Shown piece by piece: positions 34,299-44,325 of a DNA stretch of 64,000 nt. The DNA comes from an uncultured Flavobacteriaceae bacterium. Lineage in GTDB: Bacteria; Bacteroidota; Bacteroidia; Flavobacteriales; Flavobacteriaceae. The stretch lies in NCBI GenBank assembly GCA_943789465.1, contig CALSUF010000001.1, forward strand, positions 124,001 through 188,000, given 5' to 3'. Positions within the stretch are counted from its first letter, which is position 1. The number at the start of each line of letters is the position of its first letter. The position numbers were made by a program, and so were the translations under genes. Below the pieces are notes generated by a model. It saw nothing but the letters and a program-made list of their open reading frames with translations, was not told the origin of the DNA and ran no database searches.

Positions 34299-35411
34299 CT
34301 AAAAAAGTTCCGAGACTTCTTTTCCAATGGTACTGCCAATGGCAATGCCCATACCCCCCATTCGAACTCCACAATACACATTATTTGAGAGCTGCTTTAC
34401 AATTGGTTTTTTCTGAGAACCAACACCCATAATTCCTGACCAGCGGTGTTCAATTTCAAATTCTCTATCGGGAATTATCGTATTTTTAAGCAGTGCTTCT
34501 AAAGCGGTTTGAATTTGTGCTGTTTCAGAAAAATCTGTGGTGTTTTCGCCTTTAAAATCTAGGTTCCTAGCACCTCCCAATAAAATACGATTGTCGATAT
34601 TTCTAAAATAATAGTATCCACAATCTAAATGAAATGTCCCTTTAATATGTAGATTTTTTAACGGCTTGGTAATTAAAACTTGAGCTCGTGCTGGCTCCAC
34701 GTCTTCATCAATCAACTGTTGTGCAAATCCATTGGTAGTTATGATCAATTTAGAGGTGGAAAATTCAAAATGATTTGTGTTGACATCTACTTTGTTAGAC
34801 TGCTCAGTATATGTTTCGACCGTACTATTATTTAGGATAATTATGCCTTGTTGTTGGGCTTTTCTAATCAATGCTTGCATCATCTTTCCCGTATCAATCT
34901 GACCTTCAAATTGATTCTGTATATAATTGTCTTGAACGTTTGTAAAACCAAACCTATTTGAAACGGTTGAAAATACATCAGCTTTAAAAATAGGTTTTAG
35001 TAGATTATTCACCTTGGATATGTTTTCAACACATGTCTCGAAAAGACCATGGTCATTCTCAAAAAACAATTCATAGCCTCCCAGCTGCTGATAGGACAAC
35101 GCATCATCTCCAACTGTGTTTCTCAAGAGCTGAAGCCCTTTATGTCTTTGTTTGACGAGTTCCACAACTTCATCTGCTGTATGTGATTTTAAATCTTGCA
35201 AAATTTCGCTCAAACTCCCAAAACAAGCAAACCCAGCATTTTTGGTACTTGCTCCTTGAGGGAATAGTCCTTTTTCAAGAATCACTATTTTAGAATTTGG
35301 TATCTTTTTTTTGAGATGAAGTGCGGAACTTAATCCCACAATTCCGCTTCCAACAATTGTGAAGTCAACATTTTTTAACCAAGTTTTTAATTCCCAATAG
35401 GATAAATTCAT
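34299..35411 (-). CDS. FAD-dependent oxidoreductase (DAO family)
   Basis: The 370-residue protein has an N-terminal Rossmann FAD-binding motif, FTIVGSGIVGLSSALHL (residues 17-33), followed by VILEKGLFPQGAS-KNAGFA, as in D-amino acid oxidase/glycine oxidase and sarcosine oxidase-like enzymes. A closing motif HRWSGIMGVGSQKKPIV and GVRMGGMGIAIGS near the C-terminus fits FAD binding in that family. It oxidises a small amine, amino acid or hydroxy acid; the substrate cannot be told. It has no signal peptide and stands alone between the Nfu gene and accC. Confidence 0.85.
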   Translation of the reverse strand: MNLSYWELKTWLKNVDFTIVGSGIVGLSSALHLKKKIPNSKIVILEKGLFPQGASTKNAGFACFGSLSEILQDLKSHTADEVVELVKQRHKGLQLLRNTVGDDALSYQQLGGYELFFENDHGLFETCVENISKVNNLLKPIFKADVFSTVSNRFGFTNVQDNYIQNQFEGQIDTGKMMQALIRKAQQQGIIILNNSTVETYTEQSNKVDVNTNHFEFSTSKLIITTNGFAQQLIDEDVEPARAQVLITKPLKNLHIKGTFHLDCGYYYFRNIDNRILLGGARNLDFKGENTTDFSETAQIQTALEALLKNTIIPDREFEIEHRWSGIMGVGSQKKPIVKQLSNNVYCGVRMGGMGIAIGSTIGKEVSELF

Positions 35412-35463
35412 GAGTTAAAATTACAATTTTTTATTGGAGTATCTTACAATAGATTTAGAGTAT

Positions 35464-35493
35464 AAAAAAACTCCGAATCAAATTCGGAGTTTT
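35464..35493 (-). terminator. Intrinsic terminator after accC
   Basis: AACTCCGAAT pairs with ATTCGGAGTT around a CAA loop, with seven T's after the stem on the minus strand, 5 bp past the accC stop. It ends the fabH-accB-accC run. Confidence 0.85.
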
Positions 35494-35497
35494 AAAT

Positions 35498-36850
35498 CTA
35501 GGCTTCTGAAATCGGTTTCATTTGGAAATCTTCCATAAATTTAGTAGTATAATTTCCTGCTACATAGTCCGGATGGTCCATCAACTGACGGTGAAATGGA
35601 ATAGTGGTTTTGATGCCTTCGATGACAAATTCATCCAACGCACGTTTCATTTTGCTGATCGCTTCTTCTCTTGTTTGAGCAGTTGTAATCAGTTTCGCAA
35701 TCATAGAATCATAATTAGGTGGAATGCTATAACCTGCGTATACATGCGTATCTAAACGAACCCCATGCCCACCTGGAGAATGTAAGGTGGTAATTTTTCC
35801 TGGAGAAGGTCTAAAGTCATTAAACGGATCTTCTGCATTAATTCTACATTCTATCGAATGTAAGTTTGGCGTGTAGTTTTTTCCAGAAATGAGTACTCCA
35901 GCTGCCACAGAAATTTGTTCACGAATTAAATCAAAATCATTAACCTGTTCTGTAATTGGATGTTCTACTTGGATTCGTGTATTCATCTCCATAAAAAAGA
36001 AATTTCGATGTTTATCCACTAAAAACTCAACTGTTCCTGCCCCTTCATATTTGATATATTCAGCAGCTTTCACAGCAGCATCTCCCATTTTTTTTCTCAG
36101 GGCGGTTGTCATAAAAGGTGACGGAACTTCTTCTGTTAATTTTTGATGACGGCGCTGAATTGAGCAATCTCTTTCAGATAAGTGACACGCTTTTCCTTTG
36201 GAATCTCCTATAATTTGAATTTCAATATGTCTTGGCTCTTCAATGAGTTTTTCCATGTACATGTCGTCGTTTCCAAAAGCGGCTTTAGATTCTTGTCTCG
36301 CAGAATCCCAAGCATCTTTAAGATCTTCTTTTTTCCAAACGGCGCGCATTCCTTTTCCTCCACCACCAGCGGATGCTTTCAACATCACTGGATAGCCAGT
36401 TTCTTTGGCAACTTTTTTGCAATCTTCAAAAGTTTCAATAACGCCTTCACTTCCAGGAACACATGGTACGCCTGCTGCTTTCATGGTCGCTTTAGCATTA
36501 GCTTTATCTCCCATACGATCAATCATATTTGGAGAGGCCCCTATGAACTTTATTCCATGTTCATCGCAGATTTTAGAAAAACGAGCGTTTTCTGATAAAA
36601 ATCCATAGCCTGGGTGAATGGCATCAGCATTAGTGATTTCTGCTGCAGCAATAATATTTGAAATTTTTAAATAGGATTCGCTACTGGCTGCTGGCCCAAT
36701 ACAAACGGCTTCATCAGCAAATTTTACGTGCAAACTTTCAGCGTCTGCTGTAGAATATACAGCAACGGTTTGTATGCCCATCTCTTTACACGTTCTTATA
36801 ACTCTTAGAGCTATTTCGCCACGATTGGCGACTAGTATTTTTTTAAACAT
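35498..36850 (-). CDS. accC: Acetyl-CoA carboxylase, biotin carboxylase subunit
   Basis: AccC carboxylates the biotin on AccB using ATP and bicarbonate, the first step of fatty-acid synthesis. The 450-residue protein has the opening [20 protein letters not shown], the glycine-rich ATP loop [11 protein letters not shown] near 163, [15 protein letters not shown] near 235, and the catalytic [16 protein letters not shown] near 288. It follows accB by 29 bp. The carboxyltransferase genes are not in the window. Confidence 0.97.
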   Translation of the reverse strand: MFKKILVANRGEIALRVIRTCKEMGIQTVAVYSTADAESLHVKFADEAVCIGPAASSESYLKISNIIAAAEITNADAIHPGYGFLSENARFSKICDEHGIKFIGASPNMIDRMGDKANAKATMKAAGVPCVPGSEGVIETFEDCKKVAKETGYPVMLKASAGGGGKGMRAVWKKEDLKDAWDSARQESKAAFGNDDMYMEKLIEEPRHIEIQIIGDSKGKACHLSERDCSIQRRHQKLTEEVPSPFMTTALRKKMGDAAVKAAEYIKYEGAGTVEFLVDKHRNFFFMEMNTRIQVEHPITEQVNDFDLIREQISVAAGVLISGKNYTPNLHSIECRINAEDPFNDFRPSPGKITTLHSPGGHGVRLDTHVYAGYSIPPNYDSMIAKLITTAQTREEAISKMKRALDEFVIEGIKTTIPFHRQLMDHPDYVAGNYTTKFMEDFQMKPISEA

Positions 36851-36879
36851 ACCTTTTTAAGCTTTAGAAATGTAAATTA

Positions 36880-37356
36880 TTATGAGGGATCAACTAAAAA
36901 TAACGGCTGATCAAATTCTACTGGAGTTGCATCATCGACAAGAACTTTAACAATTTTTCCAGAAATCTCTGACTCTATTTCGTTAAATAGTTTCATGGCT
37001 TCAATGACACAAAGAACATCGCCTTCTGAAATGGTTTGACCCACTTCAGCAAACAAGGGTTTGTCTGGCGAAGGTTTTCTGTAAAAAGTTCCAATAATTG
37101 GAGACTTTACCGTAATATATTTTGAATCATCAGATGCTGCTGCTGGAGCTGCTACCTGAACAACTGGTGCTTCTTGTGGTGCTGCAGCAATAACGGGTTG
37201 CTGCAAAGGAATAGCAGCCTGTTGAACAACTGTGGTGACTGTTTCTCCGGAGCCTGTTTTGATGGTGATTTTGAAATCATCCGTTTCTAGTTTTACTTCA
37301 CTTGTACCAGACTTGGCTACAAATTTGATTAAATTTTGAATTTCTTTTAAATCCAT
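36880..37356 (-). CDS. accB: Acetyl-CoA carboxylase, biotin carboxyl carrier protein
   Basis: The 158-residue carrier has an N-terminal helical part (DLKEIQNLIKFVAKSG), a flexible Ala/Pro/Gln linker (about 45-75) and a C-terminal biotinyl domain with the attachment site VIEAMKLFNEIE (lysine near residue 122). It carries carboxybiotin between AccC and the carboxyltransferase. It lies between fabH and accC on the same strand. Confidence 0.97.
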   Translation of the reverse strand: MDLKEIQNLIKFVAKSGTSEVKLETDDFKITIKTGSGETVTTVVQQAAIPLQQPVIAAAPQEAPVVQVAAPAAASDDSKYITVKSPIIGTFYRKPSPDKPLFAEVGQTISEGDVLCVIEAMKLFNEIESEISGKIVKVLVDDATPVEFDQPLFLVDPS

Positions 37357-37398
37357 AATTACAGTTTTATTGTTTAGTTAGTTAGTTTTTATAAATAT

Positions 37399-38394
37399 TT
37401 AGGAATCATATCCCCATGTTAGGTATATCGAGCCCCAATTAAATCCGCCACCAAATGCAGCAAAGATTAGATTGTCTCCCTTTTTTAATTGTGATTCATA
37501 ATCACTCAACAACAATGGAAGCGTTCCAGAAGTAGTGTTGCCATATTTTTCAATATTCATCATTACTTTTTGGGAATCCAGTTTAATTCTATTGGCAGTA
37601 GCGTCAATAATTCGTTTGTTAGCTTGGTGCGCTACCAACCAATCTATTTTATCCTTGTCTAATTTGTTCCGTTCTAATATTTTTTCTGCAGCATCTGCCA
37701 TGTTAAATACTGCGTTTTTGAAGACTGTTTTTCCGTCTTGAAATACATATTGTGAATGGTCTTTAAGAGATTCTTCTGTTGTAGCATTGGCAGATCCTCC
37801 GTGTGTGGCACGTAAAAATTCGCGCCCAGATCCGTCGCTTTTGAGGTATTCGTCTTGGACTCCAAAACCTTCTTTGTTAGGCTCAAAAAGAGCAGCTCCA
37901 GCACCATCTCCAAAAATGATACAAGTTGCTCGATCTTCGTAGTTAATCATTGAAGAGTTTTTATCTGCACCTATTAACAATACTTTTTTATAAATACCCG
38001 ATTCTATATAGCGTGCTACAACTGACATCCCAAATAAAAAACTCGAGCATGCAGCATCTAAATCAAAAGCAAATGCATTGGTAGCTCCAATTTCTGAAGC
38101 TGTGTAGGCAGATGTTGAAGCAGCTTTCATGTCTGGAGTTGCTGTGGCAACGACCACAAGATCTATGGTTTTTGGGTCTAAATTATTTTTTTTAATAAGG
38201 TCCTTAGCAGCTTGTATTGCTAAAAATGAAGTGCCCTTATTGGTGCCTTTTAGAATCCGACGCTCTTTTATGCCCGTTCTTGACGTGATCCACTCGTCGT
38301 TCGTGTCAACCATTGATTCAAGAATCTTATTGGTTAAGATGAAGTCTGGTACATATCCACCTACAGCGGTTATTGCTGCTGAGATTTTGCTCAT
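37399..38394 (-). CDS. fabH: Beta-ketoacyl-ACP synthase III
   Basis: FabH starts fatty-acid elongation by condensing acetyl-CoA with malonyl-ACP. The 331-residue protein has the catalytic cysteine in FDLDAACSSFLFGM near residue 113, the histidine in WLVAHQANKRI near 255, and the asparagine in YGNTTSGTLPL near 285. I start at ATG 38394 (MSKISAAITAVGGYVPD), which is the family start; the longer frame adds 25 unlikely residues. plsX, which normally lies between rpmF and fabH, is absent. Confidence 0.96.
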   Translation of the reverse strand: MSKISAAITAVGGYVPDFILTNKILESMVDTNDEWITSRTGIKERRILKGTNKGTSFLAIQAAKDLIKKNNLDPKTIDLVVVATATPDMKAASTSAYTASEIGATNAFAFDLDAACSSFLFGMSVVARYIESGIYKKVLLIGADKNSSMINYEDRATCIIFGDGAGAALFEPNKEGFGVQDEYLKSDGSGREFLRATHGGSANATTEESLKDHSQYVFQDGKTVFKNAVFNMADAAEKILERNKLDKDKIDWLVAHQANKRIIDATANRIKLDSQKVMMNIEKYGNTTSGTLPLLLSDYESQLKKGDNLIFAAFGGGFNWGSIYLTWGYDS

Positions 38395-38530
38395 AAATTC
38401 CATTTTTAGATTGACTGGTTTAAAAGCAATTACGCCAAAAACAACCAAAAACGTGTCAAAAGTACTCAATTTTGATTAAAAAAGACTTAAAAATTGATTT
38501 TTTTGCGTTTTTAAAAAATTATATTAAACA

Positions 38531-38560
38531 AAAAAAACGCTCATAAAGAGCGTTTTTTTT
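38531..38560 (-). terminator. Intrinsic terminator after rpmF
   Basis: ACGCTC pairs with GAGCGT around an ATAAA loop, with long A- and T-runs on both sides, so it can work in both directions. It lies 24 bp past the rpmF stop and separates yceD-rpmF from fabH. Confidence 0.85.
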
Positions 38561-38583
38561 ATACTGTATGTTATACCACCTAT

Positions 38584-38784
38584 TTAGGCTGCATTTTCTG
38601 CTGCTGTAGTATCTACTAGGACTTGACCTCTATAGTATAATTTACCTTCATGCCAGTGCGCTCTGTGGTATAAGTGCGCTTCACCTGTAGTTGGGCAAGT
38701 TGCTATTTGAGGCGTTGTTGCCTTGTAATGGGTACGTCTTTTATCTCTTCTTGTTCTGGAGATTTTTCTTTTAGGATGTGCCAT
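38584..38784 (-). CDS. rpmF: Ribosomal protein bL32
   Basis: The 66-residue protein has the bL32 opening [21 protein letters not shown] and the [16 protein letters not shown] stretch. The usual four-cysteine zinc motif is missing: only one cysteine is present, as in other zinc-free bL32 forms. It is a large-subunit ribosomal protein near the peptidyl transferase exit region. It follows the yceD homologue by 8 bp. Confidence 0.97.
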   Translation of the reverse strand: MAHPKRKISRTRRDKRRTHYKATTPQIATCPTTGEAHLYHRAHWHEGKLYYRGQVLVDTTAAENAA

Positions 38785-38792
38785 TTTATATA

Positions 38793-39332
38793 TTATTTAT
38801 CCGTTAGTAATTTTTTTAATGTGTCCCAACGAGGATCTACATCTTCTATTTGGGGTTTATTTTCTAAGCTTTTTGGGCTTAATGCTTCAAGTCTTTCAAG
38901 TATTTCTGAATCTAAAGTGCCATCTTCTACTCCTGGATGAATCCGTTTTTGAGGAAGAGACAAAATAATTAATTCATAGATATGGTGTGCAACGTTAATT
39001 TCGTATTCGGCATGTGGGATTATTAAAATCGCCTCATTATCGTTATTATACTCATTTCCAAACTGAACGACTAAATCAAAGCTGGCGTTTACCAGTAGAT
39101 CAAAAGGTTCATTTGTTAAGTCACAATCTACGTTAATCGTTCCTTCTGCAAGAAATTTCAACTCTAAAAAGGTTGACTTTTTTTCAAGGTTTAGAACAAT
39201 TTTAACGTTTACATCGTTAAATTCATCATATTCAAAATGCTCAAAGAACTTGTAATCAATTTCGTACTCATAAACATGCTTACCAAGCTTTAGCCCTACA
39301 AATTGTATGTCAAATGCTTTAAGTGGCTTCAT
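38793..39332 (-). CDS. YceD/DUF177 family protein
   Basis: The 179-residue protein belongs to the DUF177 (YceD) family, almost always encoded just before rpmF; plant and bacterial relatives are linked to 23S rRNA and ribosome accumulation. The family core [23 protein letters not shown] is visible near residue 75, with a single cysteine. I start at ATG 39332 ([15 protein letters not shown]). An acidic C-terminus ([15 protein letters not shown]) matches the family end. It is co-transcribed with rpmF. Confidence 0.9.
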   Translation of the reverse strand: MKPLKAFDIQFVGLKLGKHVYEYEIDYKFFEHFEYDEFNDVNVKIVLNLEKKSTFLELKFLAEGTINVDCDLTNEPFDLLVNASFDLVVQFGNEYNNDNEAILIIPHAEYEINVAHHIYELIILSLPQKRIHPGVEDGTLDSEILERLEALSPKSLENKPQIEDVDPRWDTLKKLLTDK

Positions 39333-39353
39333 TATCTCGCATATTTGAGCCTG

Positions 39354-39388
39354 CAAATATATAAAATTTTATTTAGGCGAACCCCAAA
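39354..39388 (-). promoter_or_regulatory. Promoter of yceD-rpmF
   Basis: On the minus strand TTTG (39385-39388) and TATATTTG (39354-39361) are 23 bp apart, at the long end of the accepted spacing. The -7 element lies 21 bp before the chosen yceD start. Confidence 0.5.
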
Positions 39389-39468
39389 GCTGCTGTTTTT
39401 TTATCTAACGCTTTTTAGATTGCTTCAATAATGGGTTTGAGGTCAATATTTGATTCATTTTACGATGT

Positions 39469-40453
39469 CTAAAAATAGTCATTCCCAGAAAAAATAGCTT
39501 CTTTAAAAGAGGTAACGTCTGCGATGCCTTTTCCAGCAATTTCATAGGCAGTGCCATGGTCTGGAGAAGTCCGTACTTTGTTAAGCCCAGCGGTATAATT
39601 AACCCCATTCCCAAACGCTAACGTTTTAAAAGGAATCAATCCTTGGTCGTGATAGGTAGCTACGATTGCATCAAAGTTTTTATAGTTTTTAGAGCCAAAA
39701 AAACTATCTGCTGCATAAGGTCCGTATACTAGTTGTCCCGTATTTTTGATAGTTTCTAGTGTAGGCCTTAAAACTGTATCATCTTCTGAACCGATGACGC
39801 CATTATCCCCTGTGTGGGGGTTAATTCCTAAAACAGCAATGCGAGGCTTGCGAATGTTAAAGTCTTTGATTAAAGAGTTATGAATAATTGAAATTTTCTT
39901 TTCGATGAGCTCTGCAGTAATTTGATTTGAAACTTCACTTACAGGAACATGGTCTGTTAATAAACCGACTTTAAGATCGTCAGACACCATAAACATTAAG
40001 CTATCTCCTTGAAGTTCTTGGGCTAAATAATCAGTGTGTCCGGGGAACTTAAATTCATCGGACTGTATGTTATGCTTATTAATTGGAGCAGTAACCAAGA
40101 CGTCAATTTGATCATTTTTAAGGTCCTCTACCGCCGCTTGAAGCGACTTGATAGCGTAACCACCGATTTTAGGATCCTCTTCTCCAAAATTTATTTTAAC
40201 ATCTTCATGCCAAACTGAAACTACATTTACTTTGGAATTCACTGCTTGACTAGCCTTTTGAATCTTATTGAATTCAAGAGAGCTTTGAAAGTGCCTTTTA
40301 AAAAATGCCAACGTTTTCACAGAAGCGTATATTATAGGAGTACAAAATTCAAGCATTCGACTGTCTTCAAAAGTCTTGATGACCAACTCACCCTCCTATA
40401 CCATTTAAGTCTCCTATAGAAATCCCTATTTTAATTTTTTCTTCTTTTTCCAT
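39469..40453 (-). pseudogene. pdxA: 4-hydroxythreonine-4-phosphate dehydrogenase PdxA, frameshifted near the 5' end
   Basis: PdxA oxidises 4-phosphohydroxythreonine in the DXP-dependent vitamin B6 pathway. ATG 40453 opens MEKEEKIKIGISIGDLNGIGG and then hits TGA. One base less in the C-run at 40391-40393 (GGG on the coding strand) joins this to the main frame as GIGGELVIKTFEDSRMLEF, the expected PdxA sequence, so a +1 insertion is clear. The rest (to 39469) is intact: APINKHNI, PGHTDYLA, metal-binding TDHVP, NPHTGDNG, YHDQGLIPFK, RTSPDHGTAYEIAGK. A shortened protein from TTG 40386 would lose the first strand of the fold. The cause is a real mutation or a sequencing error in a homopolymer. Confidence 0.85.
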
Positions 40454-40509
40454 TAAAAGTGGCGTGTATGTTTGTAATTTTGAATTTACAAATTTAACGA
40501 ATTAAAAGT

Positions 40510-41097
40510 ATGTTTACGGGAATTATTGAAGATTTAGGGAATGTAAAAAATTTAGTCACCGAGAATGATAATTTACACTTAACAATTGAAAGTGTGTTGG
40601 CACCAGAATTAAAAATCGACCAAAGTGTATCTCATAATGGGGTGTGCTTGACGGTTATAGCCTTAACTGAAAAAAGTTATACAGTTACTGCTATTAAGGA
40701 AACTTTAGATAAAACTAACCTCAACAACTTAAAAGTTGGAGGGACTGTAAACTTAGAACGTGGGTTGAAACTTGGAGCGAGACTGGACGGTCATATGGTT
40801 CAAGGTCATGTGGATCAAGTGGGAACATGTACTGGTGTGGAAACTCAAAATGGAAGTTGGATTTATACGTTCAAATACGATGCTTCTCTAGGGAATCTGA
40901 CCATCGAAAAAGGGTCAATTACGGTTAATGGGGTGAGTTTGACGGTTGTAAACTCTAAAAGAGACGGCTTTAGTGTCGCGATTATTCCTTATACATATGA
41001 ACATACTAACTTTAACAGTTTTGAACAAGGTACTGTTGTAAATTTAGAATTTGATGTGATCGGAAAATATGTTGCACGCTTACACAATGCACGCTAA
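40510..41097 (+). CDS. ribE: Riboflavin synthase alpha subunit
   Basis: This enzyme dismutates two lumazine molecules to riboflavin. The 195-residue protein shows the two-fold internal repeat of the family: MFTGIIEDLGNV opens the first lumazine-binding domain, with NGVCLTV near 41, and HMVQGHVDQVG near 97 opens the second, with VNGVSLTVV near 140. The start ATG 40510 is the conserved MFTGIIE. It is divergent from pdxA and ends one base before the end of convergent mscL. Confidence 0.97.
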   Translation: MFTGIIEDLGNVKNLVTENDNLHLTIESVLAPELKIDQSVSHNGVCLTVIALTEKSYTVTAIKETLDKTNLNNLKVGGTVNLERGLKLGARLDGHMVQGHVDQVGTCTGVETQNGSWIYTFKYDASLGNLTIEKGSITVNGVSLTVVNSKRDGFSVAIIPYTYEHTNFNSFEQGTVVNLEFDVIGKYVARLHNAR

Positions 41098-41098
41098 T

Positions 41099-41518
41099 TT
41101 ATTTAGTAAGCTTCTGGTTCTGAACTTCAAGTAATTTTTTGATATCTGATAGCAATTGGATGTCTGCTGGAGTTGGAACCGACTCATCTTTTACATCGTC
41201 TGCTTTTGTTTTGAGTTTATTTATAAATTTTACGACGATAAAAATGGTAAATCCAACGATTAGAAAATCAAGTATTGTTTCAGCAAACAATCCATAATCT
41301 ATAGACACTTGACTGGCGGTTTCTGTCGCTGATCTTAATATAAGTTTCTTTTCTTGAAAATTAATTCCACCGGATAATAAAGACAAAGGGGGGAGTAGGA
41401 TGTTTTTTACCAAAACATTGATGACTGCGTTAAAAGACGCTCCAATAATAATTCCAATGGCCATATCTATCATATTGCCTTTAACAGCAAAATCTTTGAA
41501 TTCTTTGAATAGTTTCAT
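41099..41518 (-). CDS. mscL: Large-conductance mechanosensitive channel MscL
   Basis: MscL releases solutes when the membrane is stretched by osmotic downshock. The 139-residue protein has the N-terminal FKEFKDFAVKGNMIDMAIGIIIGASFNAVI-type first helix (residues 4-33), a periplasmic loop and a second transmembrane helix (FLIVGFTIFIVVKFINK near 84-100), then a charged cytoplasmic C-terminus. Length and order match the family. Confidence 0.95.
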   Translation of the reverse strand: MKLFKEFKDFAVKGNMIDMAIGIIIGASFNAVINVLVKNILLPPLSLLSGGINFQEKKLILRSATETASQVSIDYGLFAETILDFLIVGFTIFIVVKFINKLKTKADDVKDESVPTPADIQLLSDIKKLLEVQNQKLTK

Positions 41519-41598
41519 TTGTTTTTTTGTTTATATTATTACTTTTTTGAGATCAATATTTTTTTTTCAGCATTTTAAATTTGGTAAGTAAATTTAAA

Positions 41599-41628
41599 AA
41601 AAAAACCTCCTAATTTTATTAGGAGGTT
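41599..41628 (-). terminator. Intrinsic terminator after nrdA
   Basis: AACCTCCTAA pairs exactly with TTAGGAGGTT around a TTTTA loop, and a run of about nine T's follows on the minus strand. It lies 23 bp past the nrdA stop. Confidence 0.9.
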
Positions 41629-41650
41629 AGATAGATTCCATGAGGTAATA

Positions 41651-44134
41651 TCAAGACCCGCACATGAGGCAATCGTCCCCTTCTGCTTCTTTTGCTTGTT
41701 GAATTAGTGCTTTCATTTCTTCAGGAGACATTGGCTCTACATCAACAGCTGTTTCTTGAGAGAATTTAGCTGCGGTATTGGCTGCTTTTTCTTGTTGTTT
41801 CTCCAACACTGCTGTCTCTACAACTGTTTCAACGACAACCGTTTCTGGCTTTGGTGCTTCTGTTTTTTTATTATCTAATGTAAATTTAATGGCATCTACA
41901 GCACTTTTTGTTCTTAAATAGTACATCCCTGTTTTCAATCCACTTTTCCAAGCATAAAAATGCATAGATGTTAGTTTGGCCATCGTCGCACCTTCCATAA
42001 ATAAATTTAAAGATTGTGATTGATCAATAAAATAACCTCGCTGACGAGACATGTCAATAATATCTTTCATACTCAATTCCCAAACAGTCTTGTACAATTC
42101 TTTAATCTCTTGTGGAATTATATCTACATGTTGTATGGATCCATTGGCACGCATAATTTCTTGCTTTAAACCTTCATTCCAGAGTCCTAGTTCTACTAGA
42201 TCTTCTAACAAGTGCTTGTTAACAACAATAAACTCTCCAGACAATACACGGCGGGTATATATGTTTGAAGTGTAAGGCTCAAAACATTCGTTGTTTCCAA
42301 GAATTTGAGAAGTGCTTGCTGTTGGCATTGGCGCTACTAAAAGGGAGTTACGCACGCCGTTTTGTAGGACTTGCTCACGTAATGTTCCCCAATCCCAAAG
42401 ACCGCTTAAATCTTCGTCTTTAATCCCCCATAAATTGTGTTGAAATTTTCCTTCACTTATTGGAGAACCTTGATACGTTTGGTATGGACCTTCTTCTTTG
42501 GCTTCTTCCATAGAAGCAGTAACAGCTGCATAGTAAATTGTTTCAAATATGTCTTGGTTCAATTGTTTTGCTTCATCACTTGTGAAAGGCATTCTTAACT
42601 TAATAAACGTATCTGCCAACCCTTGAACGCCAATTCCGATAGGACGGTGTCTCATATTTGAGTTTTCGGCCTCAATTACGGGATAGTAATTTCGATCGAT
42701 GACTTTATTTAGGTTTCGGGTTACACGTTTCGTGATTGCAAATAATTCTTGATGGTCAAATTTACCGTCTTTGATAAACATTGGCAAAGCAATCGATGCA
42801 AGATTACAAACAGCTACTTCGTCTGGTGAAGTGTACTCAATAATTTCTGTACATAGGTTTGACGAGCGTATTGTTCCTAGGTTTTGTTGATTGGATTTAC
42901 TGTTAGCCGCATCTTTATAAAGCATATATGGAGTTCCAGTTTCAATCTGAGATTCAGTGATTTTTTCCCAAAGTTCTCTTGCTTTTATAGTTTTACGTCC
43001 TTTTCCTCTTTCTTCATAATCTAGGTAAAGGGCTTCAAACTCTTCACTATGTGTGTCTGGCAAACCAGGACATTCGTTTGGACACATTAAAGTCCAATGA
43101 GAATCTTCCTGAACACGCTTCATGAATAAATCTGGAATCCACATGGCATAGAATAAATCTCTTGCACGCATTTCTTCTTTTCCGTGATTTTTCTTTAAAT
43201 CAAGAAAATCAAAAACATCAGCATGCCATGGTTCTAGATAAATTGCAAAACTTCCTTTTCGTTTGCCTCCTCCTTGATCTACGTAACGTGCTGTATCATT
43301 AAAGACACGTAGCATTGGAACAATTCCGTTACTTGTACCGTTTGTTCCAGCTATGTAGCTCCCTGTTGCTCTAATATTGTGCATTGCTAAACCAATACCA
43401 CCAGCGGATTGTGAAATTTTAGCTGTTTGCTTCAAAGTATCATAGATTCCGTCAATACTATCGTCTTTTGCTGTTAACAAAAAACAAGATGACATTTGCG
43501 GTTTTGGAGTCCCTGAATTAAACAAAGTAGGAGTTGCATGTGTAAAAAACTTTTTGGACATCAATTCGTAAGTCTCAATAGCAGCATCCAAATCGTTTAA
43601 ATGAATGCCTATAGATACACGCATCAACATATGTTGAGGGCGCTCTGCAATGATGCCATTTAATTTTAAAAGGTAGGAACGCTCTAACGTTTTAAATCCA
43701 AAATAGTCGTACCCAAAATCTCTGTTGTATATAATGGTAGAGTCTAACTTGTCTTTATTTTCTATAATTACGTTGTAAACCTCGTCTGATAATAGAGGGG
43801 CATCTTTCCCTGTTCTTGGGTTAACGTATGTGTATAAGTCATGCATGACTTCGCTAAAAGTCTTTTTTGTGTTTTTGTGTAAGTTTGAAACTGAGATCCG
43901 TGCTGCAAGACGTGCATAATCGGGGTGTGCGGTGGTCATTGTTGCAGCTACTTCTGCAGCAAGGTTGTCCAATTCACTGGTGGTAACGCCATCATATAGA
44001 CCTTCAATTACGCGCATGGCTACTTTTAATGGATCAACCAATTCATTCAAACCATAGCAGAGTTTTCTGACTCTTGCTGTGATTTTATCAAACATAATTT
44101 CTTCTTTTCTGCCGTCTCTTTTTAGTACAAACAT
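41651..44134 (-). CDS. nrdA: Ribonucleoside-diphosphate reductase alpha subunit (class Ia)
   Basis: NrdA reduces ribonucleoside diphosphates to deoxy forms. The 827-residue protein has an N-terminal ATP-cone ([23 protein letters not shown]) for allosteric on/off control, the barrel with SSNLCTEI near 420 (active-site cysteine) and [16 protein letters not shown] near 617, and a C-terminal redox pair DDCLMCGS. A Glu/Ala/Val-rich linker of about 60 residues precedes that tail. It lies 191 bp downstream of nrdB on the same strand, an inverted order compared with the usual nrdA-nrdB. A 24-bp perfect palindrome sits just before it. Confidence 0.97.
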   Translation of the reverse strand: MFVLKRDGRKEEIMFDKITARVRKLCYGLNELVDPLKVAMRVIEGLYDGVTTSELDNLAAEVAATMTTAHPDYARLAARISVSNLHKNTKKTFSEVMHDLYTYVNPRTGKDAPLLSDEVYNVIIENKDKLDSTIIYNRDFGYDYFGFKTLERSYLLKLNGIIAERPQHMLMRVSIGIHLNDLDAAIETYELMSKKFFTHATPTLFNSGTPKPQMSSCFLLTAKDDSIDGIYDTLKQTAKISQSAGGIGLAMHNIRATGSYIAGTNGTSNGIVPMLRVFNDTARYVDQGGGKRKGSFAIYLEPWHADVFDFLDLKKNHGKEEMRARDLFYAMWIPDLFMKRVQEDSHWTLMCPNECPGLPDTHSEEFEALYLDYEERGKGRKTIKARELWEKITESQIETGTPYMLYKDAANSKSNQQNLGTIRSSNLCTEIIEYTSPDEVAVCNLASIALPMFIKDGKFDHQELFAITKRVTRNLNKVIDRNYYPVIEAENSNMRHRPIGIGVQGLADTFIKLRMPFTSDEAKQLNQDIFETIYYAAVTASMEEAKEEGPYQTYQGSPISEGKFQHNLWGIKDEDLSGLWDWGTLREQVLQNGVRNSLLVAPMPTASTSQILGNNECFEPYTSNIYTRRVLSGEFIVVNKHLLEDLVELGLWNEGLKQEIMRANGSIQHVDIIPQEIKELYKTVWELSMKDIIDMSRQRGYFIDQSQSLNLFMEGATMAKLTSMHFYAWKSGLKTGMYYLRTKSAVDAIKFTLDNKKTEAPKPETVVVETVVETAVLEKQQEKAANTAAKFSQETAVDVEPMSPEEMKALIQQAKEAEGDDCLMCGS

Positions 44135-44153
44135 TTTTTTTGGTCTTTTTTTA

Positions 44154-44177
44154 CTTTTTTGAAGCGCTTCAAAAAAG
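44154..44177. repeat. 24-bp perfect palindrome between nrdB and nrdA
   Basis: The sequence from 44154 to 44177 equals its own reverse complement: a central GAAGCGCTTC flanked by six T's and six A's plus C and G. It lies 20 bp upstream of the nrdA ATG. It could be a bidirectional terminator-like hairpin or a protein-binding site. It does not match the NrdR box as I know it. Confidence 0.8.
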
Positions 44178-44277
44178 CGGTTAGTTAGTTAGCCTATCAG
44201 TGTTTGATATTCGTCAAACACTTAGTTGTTATGGGTTTGGTTTCCTAGTTGAGAAAAACCAAAAGGTTGATTTATGA

Positions 44278-44301
44278 AAAACGAATTGTATAATTCGTTT
44301 T
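44278..44301 (-). terminator. Possible terminator after nrdB
   Basis: AAAACGAATT pairs with AATTCGTTTT around a GTAT loop, 24 bp past the nrdB stop. The stem is AT-rich and the trailing T-run is short, so it may only weaken readthrough into nrdA. Confidence 0.5.
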
Positions 44302-44325
44302 AAGTTCTTGTTCTAGTTGGTTGGT

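Noticed and set aside
39405..39614. A 69-residue minus-strand frame at the end of pdxA
   Set aside because: It overlaps pdxA in another frame and looks like a shadow; pdxA motifs continue to 39469.
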